Assembly: GCF_008119665.1 (NCBI RefSeq)
Contig: NZ_CP043046.1
Span: 5,642,001-5,706,000, forward strand
Reading direction: 5' to 3'
Origin: Pigmentiphaga aceris
GTDB lineage: Bacteria > Pseudomonadota > Gammaproteobacteria > Burkholderiales > Burkholderiaceae_B
Length of the DNA: 64,000 nucleotides
Part shown: in pieces, positions 7,654 through 16,435 of the stretch
Numbering within the stretch: the stretch's first letter is position 1
Layout: each line of letters opens with the position of its first letter
Translations under genes and position numbers: made by a program
Notes under the pieces: model-generated
Databases searched by the model: none
The model's input: the letters and a program-made list of their open reading frames with translations, nothing else
What the model was told of the DNA's origin: nothing

Positions 7654-10642
7654 TCAGTTCACGGGTACTTGCCGCCCAGCTCTGGGCGGCAAGTCCGGTC
7701 GATGCGGGTGCATCGGCATGCTTCACCCAGTGCGCCAAGGCGCGCGTCAGATCGGGCAATGCAGCCCCTTCCTGCCCTGAACCGAAGTAGGCAGCATGGT
7801 CGCCAGCCACTTCACGGAACACCGGAATGTCGCGCACCAGCAGCGGCAGACCTTGGCGGGCGCCTTCGATCAAGGGCAGGCCAAAACCTTCCCCTTGTGA
7901 GGCCACCAGCAGCAGATCGGCACGGCGATAGGCCTCGGCCAACACCGCATCACTGGCATTTTCCAGCCACAACAAACGGCGTCCGGACTGCGAATGCTCG
8001 CGCAGCTTGGCCGACAACGCCTCGGTCTGCCAACCCGGCTGACCGATCACCACCCAATTGACGTCCACGCCATCGGCCCACAGGCGCTCGAACGAGGCCA
8101 GCGCTTCGTCATGTCCCTTGCGCGGCTCGATGGTGCCCACGCTGAGCACGGTCTTGCCTGCTGCCAAGCCATCCAGCGAGGCCAGCGCAGCCGGGTCGGC
8201 TTCAGTCGTCGGCAAACTGGCAGCCAGGTCAGCCCCCAGATGGAACCAGCCAATCGCCGGCTGCTTCTTGTTCACAGCAGCCGGGTGAGCGGCATACCAG
8301 GCACGCAATTCGTCGGCCACTGCATTGGATATCGCCACCAGCCCGTCGGCACGGCTGCCGATCACCGACAACCACTCAGCGCTCAGCGCGGTTACATGCG
8401 CCGGGAAGAATTGCGGTGCCAGCACCGGCAACAGGTCATAGACCACAAAGGCAACACGCACGCCCTTGGCGCGCCAGGCATCCAGGTGGGCCTGCCCATC
8501 GACCGTCAGCTGCGGCACCCAGTCCAAGCCCAGGAACTGGTCATCGGCGGCGGGCACCACCGGCTGGCCTTCACGGGTACGGATGGAATCCGGCAGCGGC
8601 AGATCGAGCCAGTCGGCCAGCAGCGCATCGGCATGCACGTAACCATGCAGACCGTGCGCACACACCGGGGCCAGTATCCAGCCAGCCGGCAATTGTTCGG
8701 GCAGCGCAGCCAGCACGCTGCGCACCACGCGTTGAATGCCGGTGCGCAGGTCGTGGCGCGCCAGCATGGTGATGTCGACATAGAAGTGGTTCGGACGCCA
8801 GACTTCAGCCGCCGGGCCAACCAGCGCAGGGCGCGGCTCCAGCGCATCCAGCACGGCGTCAACACCGACCAGCGGCAGCACCGGCACGGCAGCCGCTGCA
8901 CGCGCACCGAACCAGGTGACCAGTTGCTGATGCAACGTATTGTCAGCCGCGAACAGCGCCGATGCGCCGCTGAGCTGGGGCAAGGTCAGGGGCAGAATGG
9001 CCGCAGCCGATGCCAGACCCTGCTTCTTGACCAGACGCGATGCACGCCAGCCATGCGCGCGGAACAAGGCTTCGAAGTCCGGCTTGTTGAGCGCCGGATC
9101 ACCCAGCGACTGCAACACGACCGGACCGGGGCGGCGTGCCACCGCGTCGGCCATTGCCGTGGGCGTGTCGTCCGTGCCCATCAAGTGCAGCGTGCGCACG
9201 TAACGCGATGCGTGCGCGTCGGCCCAGGCCGGGCTGCGCACGTCGAAGCGGTCGGCCAGGGGCCGGCCAGCCGGGTAGTCGCCCACCAGTTCCACTTCAT
9301 GACGGCTGCGCAAGCCTTCGACCAGCGGGGTCAGCAGGCTGTCGGCAACCGGCGTCCCCAGCATGACCGCCAGGCGTCGGTTGTCTGCAGGCACCACCAC
9401 ACGGGTGCTGGCTTCGAACTGCTCGCGCGCGTAGGCCATCTCGAAAGCATCGAGCGCACGGTCGGCCGAGATGTCCCACGAGAACTTGCGGGATTGAATC
9501 AGGCCGTGTTCACGCAGGCTGGCCAGCTTGGCCGGGTCGGACAAGGTGTTGGCAATCGCGTCGCGAATCGATTCCGTGCGCTTCGGGTCGAACAAGGCAT
9601 CGGGGCGGCCCAGCACTTCCGGCAAGCTGCTGGTGTCGGCCGCGATCACCGGTGCGCCGCACAGCATGGCTTCCAGCACCGGCAGACCAAAGCCTTCATG
9701 CAAAGACGGGAACACAAACAGCGCGCAGGCCGCGTATAGACTGCGCAGATCCTGGTCGGGAACAAAGGCACCCGGCAACACCAGCTCGTCAGGCCCCATG
9801 CCCAGCGAGGATGCGTATTGCTGCAGTTCAAGGCGGCGCACGTCGGACAGACGGCATACGATCAGCAGATGATGGCGCGTGCGCAATTCCGCAGGCACGG
9901 CAGCCCAGCCTGCGATCAGGCCCTTCAGATTCTTGCGCTCGTCATCGCCACCCGTGTACATCACGTAGGGACGCGTCAACGCGTAGGTGGCGCGCAGGGC
10001 TTCCTGCTCGCCAGGTTGCCAATCGACCGGTTTGAAGATCGGATCGGCACCGCAGCTGATCGACACGATCCGTTCCGGGTCGAGTTCCAGCGCGTCGATG
10101 GCCTCGGTCCGGGCGTAGTCCGAGATCGCCAGCAACAGACCGGCACGCTTGAGCGACGCCACCTTGCGGTAGTACCAGGAGCGCACGTCCGGGTTGACCA
10201 GGTACGGGTCGGGACGCAGCAGGGGGATCAGGTCATACAGCGTGGCCGAGGTCAGCGGCTGCACCAGGTCAGGCACATGGCCAATAGACGTGCGCGCAGC
10301 ATCGCTCAGGCCTTCGAACAGACTGCACACGTGCACCAGGTCGGCATCGACCTTGGCAATGGCACGCTCGCGCAGGCGTTCGCCGATCTGAGTCAGACCG
10401 AGCACGCCGAATTCGGGGTTGGTCGGGGCGTTGAACCAGTGGAATCGATCTGCAGGCAGCGGGGCCAGGGCCATGCGCAGTGACAACTGCACATCGGCAT
10501 ACGCCTCGTTCAGAACGATATGGATGTCGTGGTTGCGCGAGAAGCGGACCATGGACTGAACCAGGGCGAGCGAGGCTCGGCCAATCCCGCGCTGGCGGCT
10601 GCTGGGCGTCTGCGCCGCTTGTAGATCGATTGCGATTTTCAT
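7562..10642 (-). CDS. Double-domain GT4 glycosyltransferase
   Basis: A 1026-residue protein from ATG 10642. The start MKIAIDLQAAQTPSSRQRGIGR is the classic N-terminal sugar-acceptor motif of this family, and codons upstream do not fit. Domain 1 (about 1-385) has the EX7E motif EGFGLPVLEA near 316. A poorly conserved linker follows (about 400-610). Domain 2 (about 617-1020) starts HFYVDITMLARHDLRTGIQR and has its own EX7E, EGFGLPLIEG, near 917. Two complete catalytic modules in one chain suggest a polymerising or bifunctional transferase like those paired with Wzm/Wzt export systems. It is convergent with wzt. The Gln/Ala-rich tail lies in the overlap. Confidence 0.85.
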   Translation of the reverse strand: MKIAIDLQAAQTPSSRQRGIGRASLALVQSMVRFSRNHDIHIVLNEAYADVQLSLRMALAPLPADRFHWFNAPTNPEFGVLGLTQIGERLRERAIAKVDADLVHVCSLFEGLSDAARTSIGHVPDLVQPLTSATLYDLIPLLRPDPYLVNPDVRSWYYRKVASLKRAGLLLAISDYARTEAIDALELDPERIVSISCGADPIFKPVDWQPGEQEALRATYALTRPYVMYTGGDDERKNLKGLIAGWAAVPAELRTRHHLLIVCRLSDVRRLELQQYASSLGMGPDELVLPGAFVPDQDLRSLYAACALFVFPSLHEGFGLPVLEAMLCGAPVIAADTSSLPEVLGRPDALFDPKRTESIRDAIANTLSDPAKLASLREHGLIQSRKFSWDISADRALDAFEMAYAREQFEASTRVVVPADNRRLAVMLGTPVADSLLTPLVEGLRSRHEVELVGDYPAGRPLADRFDVRSPAWADAHASRYVRTLHLMGTDDTPTAMADAVARRPGPVVLQSLGDPALNKPDFEALFRAHGWRASRLVKKQGLASAAAILPLTLPQLSGASALFAADNTLHQQLVTWFGARAAAAVPVLPLVGVDAVLDALEPRPALVGPAAEVWRPNHFYVDITMLARHDLRTGIQRVVRSVLAALPEQLPAGWILAPVCAHGLHGYVHADALLADWLDLPLPDSIRTREGQPVVPAADDQFLGLDWVPQLTVDGQAHLDAWRAKGVRVAFVVYDLLPVLAPQFFPAHVTALSAEWLSVIGSRADGLVAISNAVADELRAWYAAHPAAVNKKQPAIGWFHLGADLAASLPTTEADPAALASLDGLAAGKTVLSVGTIEPRKGHDEALASFERLWADGVDVNWVVIGQPGWQTEALSAKLREHSQSGRRLLWLENASDAVLAEAYRRADLLLVASQGEGFGLPLIEGARQGLPLLVRDIPVFREVAGDHAAYFGSGQEGAALPDLTRALAHWVKHADAPASTGLAAQSWAASTRELISLVLDQRWQGLPAAGAAQQQGQQAQAPQE

Positions 10643-10892
10643 GCGGCATTTTAGACGCACGGCGCGGTCGCGACCACGCAGCGCGCCAGACCGTCGCGCC
10701 GATACGTCGGCAGTTGCCGACTGGCACAGGAAGAAGCTTGAACCTTGGGCTGGACTGGGCTGGTTCGGATTTGACGACGACAGGGAAGGCAGCAGGCCGC
10801 CAGCTTGGGACACGCGCGCCGCTCAGATCGACACAAGTCGGCAGATTGGCTCCGGCACTGGGACTGTTCATGGCTCGTTCGTGATTCTTCCC

Positions 10893-12065
10893 CTATCTGC
10901 CGGTCGTCGGAAACAGTACCGGCGCAGCCTCGGCCGAGGGGAATACGCAAGACACGTTGTGCGCGCAGCCGGGCACCACGGTCAGACTGCGCTTCTTCTG
11001 TGGCGATAGCATGTGCTGGTCGTAGGCCAGGTAAGCCAGCCCGCGCTGCAAACGATATGGACCTTGAAGCTGTGCGCCGCAGGTCTTGTCCAGCAGCCGA
11101 TACGCCGTGCCGGGGCCGTCGCCCATGTCCAACGCGCCTTGAAGATAGGCGACGTCTGCCTGTGCATAACGCTGACGTGCCTCGCTGGCGGTGCGACCCA
11201 GGGTGGCGGGCATGTCCGCAATGCCGTATTTCCAGCTTGCATAGTCGGGGCACTGCTGCGGCGTGGCCGGTGCTGCAAACACGTAAGAACACGCGCTCTC
11301 GCCGCTGGTCTGCGTGCAACTGCGCCAGTCCACCGGCTGACCATTGCGCTGCGGAGCAGGACGCACGTCATCGAAGTACAGCCAGGAACTTGGGTCGGCA
11401 ACCACATAACGTACCGACAAACCCGCAGGCGGATTGGCAAAGGCGATGTAGCGCTGGACGAACTGAGCACCCGCCGAAAAGCCGGTAACAGTCACGGTCT
11501 GCAAGCGAGGCCAGCGCCGCTTCAGGTCGGCCAGCAATTGGTCCAGCGCGGCAAATGAAGTCACGCTGCTGCCCTTGGCGGTACCGCCAGCCATCCAGGA
11601 ACTGCATGTCCACAGGGCATCGCCGGGTTGGGCCGCAGGCACACCCGCCGACTGGCAACGCTCGCTGGCCGGGCTGGCGACTTGAAACAAGGGAGCGACG
11701 ATCAGCGTATCGGCAACACGCCCGGCCTGCCTGGCGGCAAGCTCGCCCGCCGCCAGGGTTCTGCCTGCATCGCGCGGGTGGCCGTGGAAGGCGACCAGTG
11801 CCGATACTGCTGTGTCGTCAGAAGACCCAGGTGCCCTGCGCGAAACGAAGTAGTTGAGCGCGCCCGCTTTCGCACCCAGCGAGATGGCGTAGGCGTCGGC
11901 GATGTCATTCAACACGGGGGTGGCGGCCGGGGTGGCAGCATTCACGCTTGACGCTGCGCAAGCCAGCAGCAAGGCACCCGCGCCGCTGCGCAGCACAGCA
12001 CCGAAAACACCGCGGGTGCCCAAGGCGTCTGCGTAAAGATCACGAAACTTGCGATTGCCTGGCAT
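10893..12065 (-). CDS. Secreted alpha/beta-hydrolase-like protein
   Basis: About 390 residues from ATG 12065 (an ATG at 12089 would add 8). A hydrophobic stretch SGAGALLLACAASSVNAATPA looks like a signal peptide with an A-x-A cleavage site. VTVTGFSAGAQFVQRY is a nucleophile elbow (G-F-S-A-G), and VPGCAHNVSC near the C-terminus could supply the catalytic His. Paired Cys residues fit a periplasmic or exported protein. Similar proteins are usually annotated as hypothetical alpha/beta hydrolases. The substrate is unknown and the gene stands alone between the GT gene and folE2. Confidence 0.65.
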   Translation of the reverse strand: MPGNRKFRDLYADALGTRGVFGAVLRSGAGALLLACAASSVNAATPAATPVLNDIADAYAISLGAKAGALNYFVSRRAPGSSDDTAVSALVAFHGHPRDAGRTLAAGELAARQAGRVADTLIVAPLFQVASPASERCQSAGVPAAQPGDALWTCSSWMAGGTAKGSSVTSFAALDQLLADLKRRWPRLQTVTVTGFSAGAQFVQRYIAFANPPAGLSVRYVVADPSSWLYFDDVRPAPQRNGQPVDWRSCTQTSGESACSYVFAAPATPQQCPDYASWKYGIADMPATLGRTASEARQRYAQADVAYLQGALDMGDGPGTAYRLLDKTCGAQLQGPYRLQRGLAYLAYDQHMLSPQKKRSLTVVPGCAHNVSCVFPSAEAAPVLFPTTGR

Positions 12066-12299
12066 CGTTTCTACCTTTGTGGCGATCAAGGCGCAGTGTT
12101 CACGCGCTGGGGTGTCAAAGCAGTCGGGGAGTCATTGGCAGCGGCGATCCACCGACTCGCACACACAGTCTACGGATCTGCGCGACTTCAGGCAGGCGTA
12201 AGCCCAGGCGTTTTTCTTGCCGTATTTGCATTGATGTTCATACGCCTGTCGTTGTTCCTGCTCTTGCCCCAGTTATTGCCTCCGCCGCCGCCTTATTTT

Positions 12300-13241
12300 T
12301 CATGCCCACCCACTGGCCACCGCATCATGCGGATGCAGACTCTCCAGGTGCCTGACCGACACATGCACGTGCTGATACGCACCGTCCAAGCTCGCCAGAA
12401 TGCGACGCGTGGCGTCTTCCACGTACATCAGATTCTGGCCGTTGCGCTGCGCAAAAGCTTGTTCATCGGCGCGCTTCACCGCTGTCTGCACCGCAGTTCC
12501 CAACGCGGCTTCGATGCGTGCGATCAAGGTTTCGATCCCCAGCGCATCACTCGCGGCACGTCCCATTTCCAGGGGGTCATCGTCGTGTGACCCCACCGCA
12601 TCCTCTACCACGCCCAAGACATCCACCGACACCTGAGCCACACTGCGCTGGCTGTGCGGCGTAGCCAGGCTGCCGTGTTCGGCAAGCCACGCTGCCACCG
12701 CCTGCGGCGACAGATTTGTACCGCCCGCGAAGTCACGCAAGAAGGCATCTTGCAAGACCTGTCGCGACAAGGCTGCCGAGCACGGGCAGGTGGATGAATA
12801 CGTCACCTCTACACCCAGACGCAAAGACATCGCACCGTCGCGCCATTGCGCGGTCAGCGTCACGGGGTAGGCTTGCCAGCCACTCAGGCCCGGCGTCACC
12901 AAGGCGGGGCGAGCACGCAGCAGTTTGATCCGCCACACAGCACGTGCCGCCGTCGTGCCACAGTCAGCGTGACTGTCCACCATGTCTTGCAGCAGCATCG
13001 CCAACAGCTCGGGCGTCAGCTCACGATGCTCGGCCACCTCGTTAAGCAGGCGATGCAGGCGCGACATGTGAATGCCTTTGACGTCCGCGCGGGGCAGGTC
13101 CACGGCAACGTCCACTGAGGCCGGAATACGCATCCCGCCCAGTTGAATCGGCAGATCGATGCCGTCCATGCCCACCCAATCCAGGGGCAGCGCAACAGCG
13201 GGAGACTCGGTGGTGGCGACGTCGGGTAAGGGCTGGATCAT
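12300..13241 (-). CDS. folE2: GTP cyclohydrolase I type IB (FolE2)
   Basis: 313 residues from ATG 13241; upstream codons are low-complexity. Hallmarks of the FolE2/MptA family are VGMDGIDLPIQLG near the N-terminus, the central MSRLHRLLNE, and the Cys-containing VTYSSTCPCSAALSRQ. FolE2 makes dihydroneopterin triphosphate, the first step of folate and pterin synthesis, and works without zinc, replacing FolE during zinc shortage. It is divergent from a CobW GTPase gene, and the shared gap has an inverted repeat similar to the one before the C-minus L36 gene, consistent with Zur control. Confidence 0.93.
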   Translation of the reverse strand: MIQPLPDVATTESPAVALPLDWVGMDGIDLPIQLGGMRIPASVDVAVDLPRADVKGIHMSRLHRLLNEVAEHRELTPELLAMLLQDMVDSHADCGTTAARAVWRIKLLRARPALVTPGLSGWQAYPVTLTAQWRDGAMSLRLGVEVTYSSTCPCSAALSRQVLQDAFLRDFAGGTNLSPQAVAAWLAEHGSLATPHSQRSVAQVSVDVLGVVEDAVGSHDDDPLEMGRAASDALGIETLIARIEAALGTAVQTAVKRADEQAFAQRNGQNLMYVEDATRRILASLDGAYQHVHVSVRHLESLHPHDAVASGWA

Positions 13242-13390
13242 CGTGGTGCTGCCTGAGTGGTGAAGAGATGCGGGCAAGGAAGGTGGATGTGATGCGGTAG
13301 ATGCGAAAAGCGGTGGCCGTGAAAAACAGCAGAAGTGAAAAACGGCAGAAATGAAAACGCAGGCCGATGCTGCCATTTTCGCCGCCACAC

Positions 13391-13413
13391 CTTAACGCAA
13401 CACTGTTGCATTA
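13391..13413. promoter_or_regulatory. Candidate Zur box between folE2 and the CobW gene
   Basis: An inverted repeat with arms TAACGCAAC and GTTGCATTA around the trinucleotide ACT; 8 of 9 arm positions pair, and GCAAC/GTTGC (13397-13409) is perfect. The core GCAAC-N4-TTGCATTA recurs upstream of the C-minus rpmJ gene at 16340-16365. Sharing by two gene sets that are classic zinc-starvation genes is the basis for calling it Zur-like. The exact Zur consensus of this organism is not known to me. Confidence 0.5.
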
Positions 13414-13500
13414 TACTGCGTGACTCCGCACATCATCCTGCATCCCCGGCGGTGGGCGATTGCCCTGCCGCCGCGCCTGCGTTCTTTCGTCGAGGTCCGC

Positions 13501-14784
13501 ATGAATCAGCCCTTGAATCCGTCTTCAAATCCGTCTGTGAATCTGCCCCACAAACTCCCCGTCACCGTCCTGTCCGGTTTTCTGGGGGCCGGCAAAACCA
13601 CCCTGCTCAACCACATCCTGAACAACCGCGACGGCCTGCGTGTGGCGGTCATCGTCAACGACATGTCGGACGTCAACATCGACGCGGCGCTGGTGCGCGA
13701 AGGCGGCGCTGAACTGTCACGCACCGACGAGAAGCTGGTGGAAATGAGCAACGGCTGTATCTGCTGCACGCTGCGCGAAGACCTGCTGCTGGAAGTCAGC
13801 CGCCTGGCACGCGACGGACGCTTCGACCATCTGGTAATTGAATCCACCGGAATTTCAGAACCGCTGCCGGTTGCCGAGACCTTCACTTTCGAAGATGAAC
13901 AGGGCCAGAGCCTGTCGCAAGTGGCACGGCTGGACACCATGGTGACCGTGGTCGATGCCTTCAACTTCCTGCGCGATTACGGCTCGGTCGACAGTCTGCG
14001 TCAGCGCGGTGAATCGCTGGGCGAGGACGACCAGCGCAACGTGGTCGACCTGCTGATCGAACAGGTGGAATTCTGCGACGTGATCGTGCTGAACAAGATC
14101 GACACCATCGACGATGCCGCCCGTGACCGCCTGGTGGCGATTCTTACCCGCCTGAACCCGCGCGCAAAAATCGAATTCGCGCAGTTTGGCCGCATACCAC
14201 TGGACCGCGTACTGAACACAGGCCTGTTCGATTTCGACGCAGCGTCCGCCGCCCCCGGCTGGCTGAAAGAACTGCGCGGCCAGCACGTGCCCGAAACCGA
14301 GGAATACGGCATCACGAGTTTTGTCTATCGTGCCCGCAAGCCCTTCCACCCCCAACGCTTCTGGGACTTCGCGCAATCCGAGTGGCCCGGCGTGCTGCGC
14401 TCCAAAGGCTACTTCTGGCTGGCCAGCCAACCCCAGGTTGCCTGCAACTGGTCACAGGCCGGAGCCATCAGCCGCCACGCAGCATCAGGCCACTGGTGGG
14501 TGTCAGTCCCCAAGGCGCAATGGCCGACCGACCCGGAATACCTTGCGGCAATCAAGCAGGTGTGGGCACCCGATGTGGGCGACTGCCGTCAGGAACTGGT
14601 GCTGATCGGCATCGACATGGACGAGGCGCAATTACGCGCCCAGCTGGATGCCTGCCTGCTGAGCGACACCGAAGTCACAGCCTTGCTGCGCGGTGACTTC
14701 GAGGCCGACGACCCGTTCACGACGTACTGGAAGGCGGAAGCGGCGGCGTCGATGGCGAAGCAGCCGGAGACGGTGTTGGCATGA
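13501..14784 (+). CDS. CobW/COG0523-family GTPase, putative zinc metallochaperone
   Basis: 427 residues from ATG 13501 (GAGG just upstream; an in-frame GTG at 13420 is rejected). Walker [10 protein letters not shown] is at 26-34, the metal-binding motif GCICCTL (CxCC) near 85-91, the switch region [16 protein letters not shown] follows, and the guanine motif is LNKID. The C-terminal CobW_C domain contains [12 protein letters not shown]. The family loads or delivers metal using GTP, and members next to folE2 are usually zinc-starvation chaperones. The last 68 bases overlap the convergent HPP-CBS gene. Confidence 0.9.
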   Translation: MNQPLNPSSNPSVNLPHKLPVTVLSGFLGAGKTTLLNHILNNRDGLRVAVIVNDMSDVNIDAALVREGGAELSRTDEKLVEMSNGCICCTLREDLLLEVSRLARDGRFDHLVIESTGISEPLPVAETFTFEDEQGQSLSQVARLDTMVTVVDAFNFLRDYGSVDSLRQRGESLGEDDQRNVVDLLIEQVEFCDVIVLNKIDTIDDAARDRLVAILTRLNPRAKIEFAQFGRIPLDRVLNTGLFDFDAASAAPGWLKELRGQHVPETEEYGITSFVYRARKPFHPQRFWDFAQSEWPGVLRSKGYFWLASQPQVACNWSQAGAISRHAASGHWWVSVPKAQWPTDPEYLAAIKQVWAPDVGDCRQELVLIGIDMDEAQLRAQLDACLLSDTEVTALLRGDFEADDPFTTYWKAEAAASMAKQPETVLA

Positions 14785-15925
14785 TTGACGACGTGGTGGA
14801 CGACGCCACAGAAGACATAGCGGCCGGCGCAGCCACCACCCCATACAACGCCGCCACCAGATCAGACTGCGTCACCGTACCCACCACCTGACGCGCCTCA
14901 TTCAGCACCGGAATCTGGTGCAGGCCGCCGTCAGACAGAGGGCGGATCAGCGTGCTCAAGGGCGTCGATTCCGTCACCGTCACCACCTCACGTGTCATGC
15001 ACTGGGCCACACGCAAGTCGCGCCATTGCACGCCTGCTTCCCGGCCACCCTGGTGGGTGATCACATCGCGCAGCGAGATCACCCCTGCCAGCGCGCCCTT
15101 GGCGTCCAGCACCGGCAAAGCTTGCAATCGATGTCGGCCCAGCAGACGCCATGCTTGCTCAAGCGGTTCGTGCTGACCGATGCACACCATGTCGCGCGAC
15201 ATGATGTCGCCACAACGCAGATCCGCAAACCGGCGTTCGCTCGCATGCCGTTGCGCCTCGGCAGCGATATGCGTCAGATCGTCCTCATCGATGTCCAGAA
15301 AATCGCCCTGCTCATCCAGCGCCTGTCGCACATCGTCGGCGCGCAGGCCGGTACGTGCGCTGGGTGGTGGATCACGGGTCAGATGCACATTGGCAGGTGC
15401 TTCCTGGCGACGCAGATAATTGCGCCGCAGGATCCCGTTGAACAGGATCGCCACCAGCACCAGCACCACGGAATTGAATGCCACCGGCGACAACACAAAT
15501 CCGAAACCCAGACTGGTGACGGCCGGCCCGCCCAGCACGGCGGTCAAGGCCACCGCGCCGCCAGGCGGATGCAGGCAACGCAGCGCGAACATCATGCCGA
15601 TGGCCACCGCCACTGCGACCGGCGCGGCATAACCGGCCGGCAGAAATTTGAAGCAACACACGCCCACGATGGCGGACACGATGTTGCCACCCACAATCGA
15701 CCAGGGCTGCGCGAGCGGACTGGCCGGTGCGGCAAACAGCAGCACGGCAGATGCACCCATCGGTGCGATAAACCACGGATTGAATCCGCCCAGGGTCTGC
15801 CGCCCGACCCATTCCGTGCACAACAACCCGATCCATGCCCCCAGGCTGCCATACAGACGTTCACGCCAGCTTGCATGCACCGGCGCGGGCTTGAGCGCGC
15901 GCAACCATCCCAGAACCCCGACCAC
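14717..15925 (-). CDS. HPP-family membrane protein with two CBS domains
   Basis: About 402 residues from GTG 15925, chosen for the AAGGGGG ribosome site just upstream; the frame is open further, but that stretch is Cys-rich and unlike the family. Residues ~20-185 have four membrane helices with [20 protein letters not shown] and the name-giving [17 protein letters not shown]. Residues ~250-375 hold a CBS pair ([39 protein letters not shown]). HPP proteins have been linked to nitrite transport in chloroplasts; the bacterial HPP-CBS forms are poorly characterised. CBS domains suggest adenine-nucleotide sensing. The C-terminal tail is Ser/Pro/Thr-rich. Confidence 0.85.
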   Translation of the reverse strand: MVGVLGWLRALKPAPVHASWRERLYGSLGAWIGLLCTEWVGRQTLGGFNPWFIAPMGASAVLLFAAPASPLAQPWSIVGGNIVSAIVGVCCFKFLPAGYAAPVAVAVAIGMMFALRCLHPPGGAVALTAVLGGPAVTSLGFGFVLSPVAFNSVVLVLVAILFNGILRRNYLRRQEAPANVHLTRDPPPSARTGLRADDVRQALDEQGDFLDIDEDDLTHIAAEAQRHASERRFADLRCGDIMSRDMVCIGQHEPLEQAWRLLGRHRLQALPVLDAKGALAGVISLRDVITHQGGREAGVQWRDLRVAQCMTREVVTVTESTPLSTLIRPLSDGGLHQIPVLNEARQVVGTVTQSDLVAALYGVVAAPAAMSSVASSTTSSIMPTPSPAASPSTPPLPPSSTS

Positions 15926-16176
15926 GGTGGCCCCCTTGCAAAGGCATCCCGCAACCGGCACAACGCACGCGACAGAACGCGATGCGCAGGTGAGCGCCCA
16001 GCAACGGGATGCAATCCTTGACGTCCCTGCGCAGACCGGGTCTACGCAAATCGCCAATGTATGTGTAAGGGGAGAATTCTGGCACGACGCGCGCCATGCT
16101 GCTTGCAGACGAGCGAAATGGCCCCGGATAACGAGGGCCATCCGATGGTCGGCGCAACGCACCGACCAGGTTCACA

Positions 16177-16302
16177 TCAGCCCTGGCGGGCCTTGAAACG
16201 CGGGTTGGACTTGCAGATGACGTAGACGCGGCCACGACGGCGCACGACCTTGCAATCACGGTGACGCGTCTTGGCGTCTTTCAGCGATGCGAGAACTTTC
16301 AT
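16177..16302 (-). CDS. rpmJ: Ribosomal protein L36, zinc-free (C-minus) paralogue
   Basis: 41 residues starting [20 protein letters not shown] with tail NPRFKARQG, a type-B L36 (YkgO/RpmJ2-like). Zinc-binding L36 uses three Cys and one His. Here the first Cys position is replaced by Lys/Thr, and the usual His near the C-terminus is Phe, so no intact zinc site remains. AGGAG lies just upstream of ATG 16302. Such paralogues replace the zinc form when zinc is scarce and are normally Zur-repressed; a candidate operator lies at 16340-16365. Confidence 0.92.
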   Translation of the reverse strand: MKVLASLKDAKTRHRDCKVVRRRGRVYVICKSNPRFKARQG

Positions 16303-16339
16303 GGAGCAGCTCCTGTCGGATGAACCCATGCAGTGTAGC

Positions 16340-16365
16340 GTTAATTGCAACTCAATTGCATTAAC
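16340..16365. promoter_or_regulatory. Candidate Zur box upstream of rpmJ
   Basis: Near-perfect inverted repeat GTTAATTGCAA / TTGCATTAAC about 40 bases upstream of the L36 start and about 70 upstream of the divergent peptidase gene. It shares GCAAC-N4-TTGCATTA with the folE2/cobW intergenic repeat. It is AT-rich against its surroundings. Zur assignment is inferred from the genes it precedes. Confidence 0.5.
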
Positions 16366-16435
16366 AAATTTTGGCATTCGTCCTGATTTGCCAACGCGCT
16401 ACCATCGATGACCGCTTACAGAGGAACCAGACCAC

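Noticed and set aside
7994..9739. Plus-strand 581-codon frame inside the double GT gene
   Set aside because: Opposite the EX7E-containing frame; no motif.
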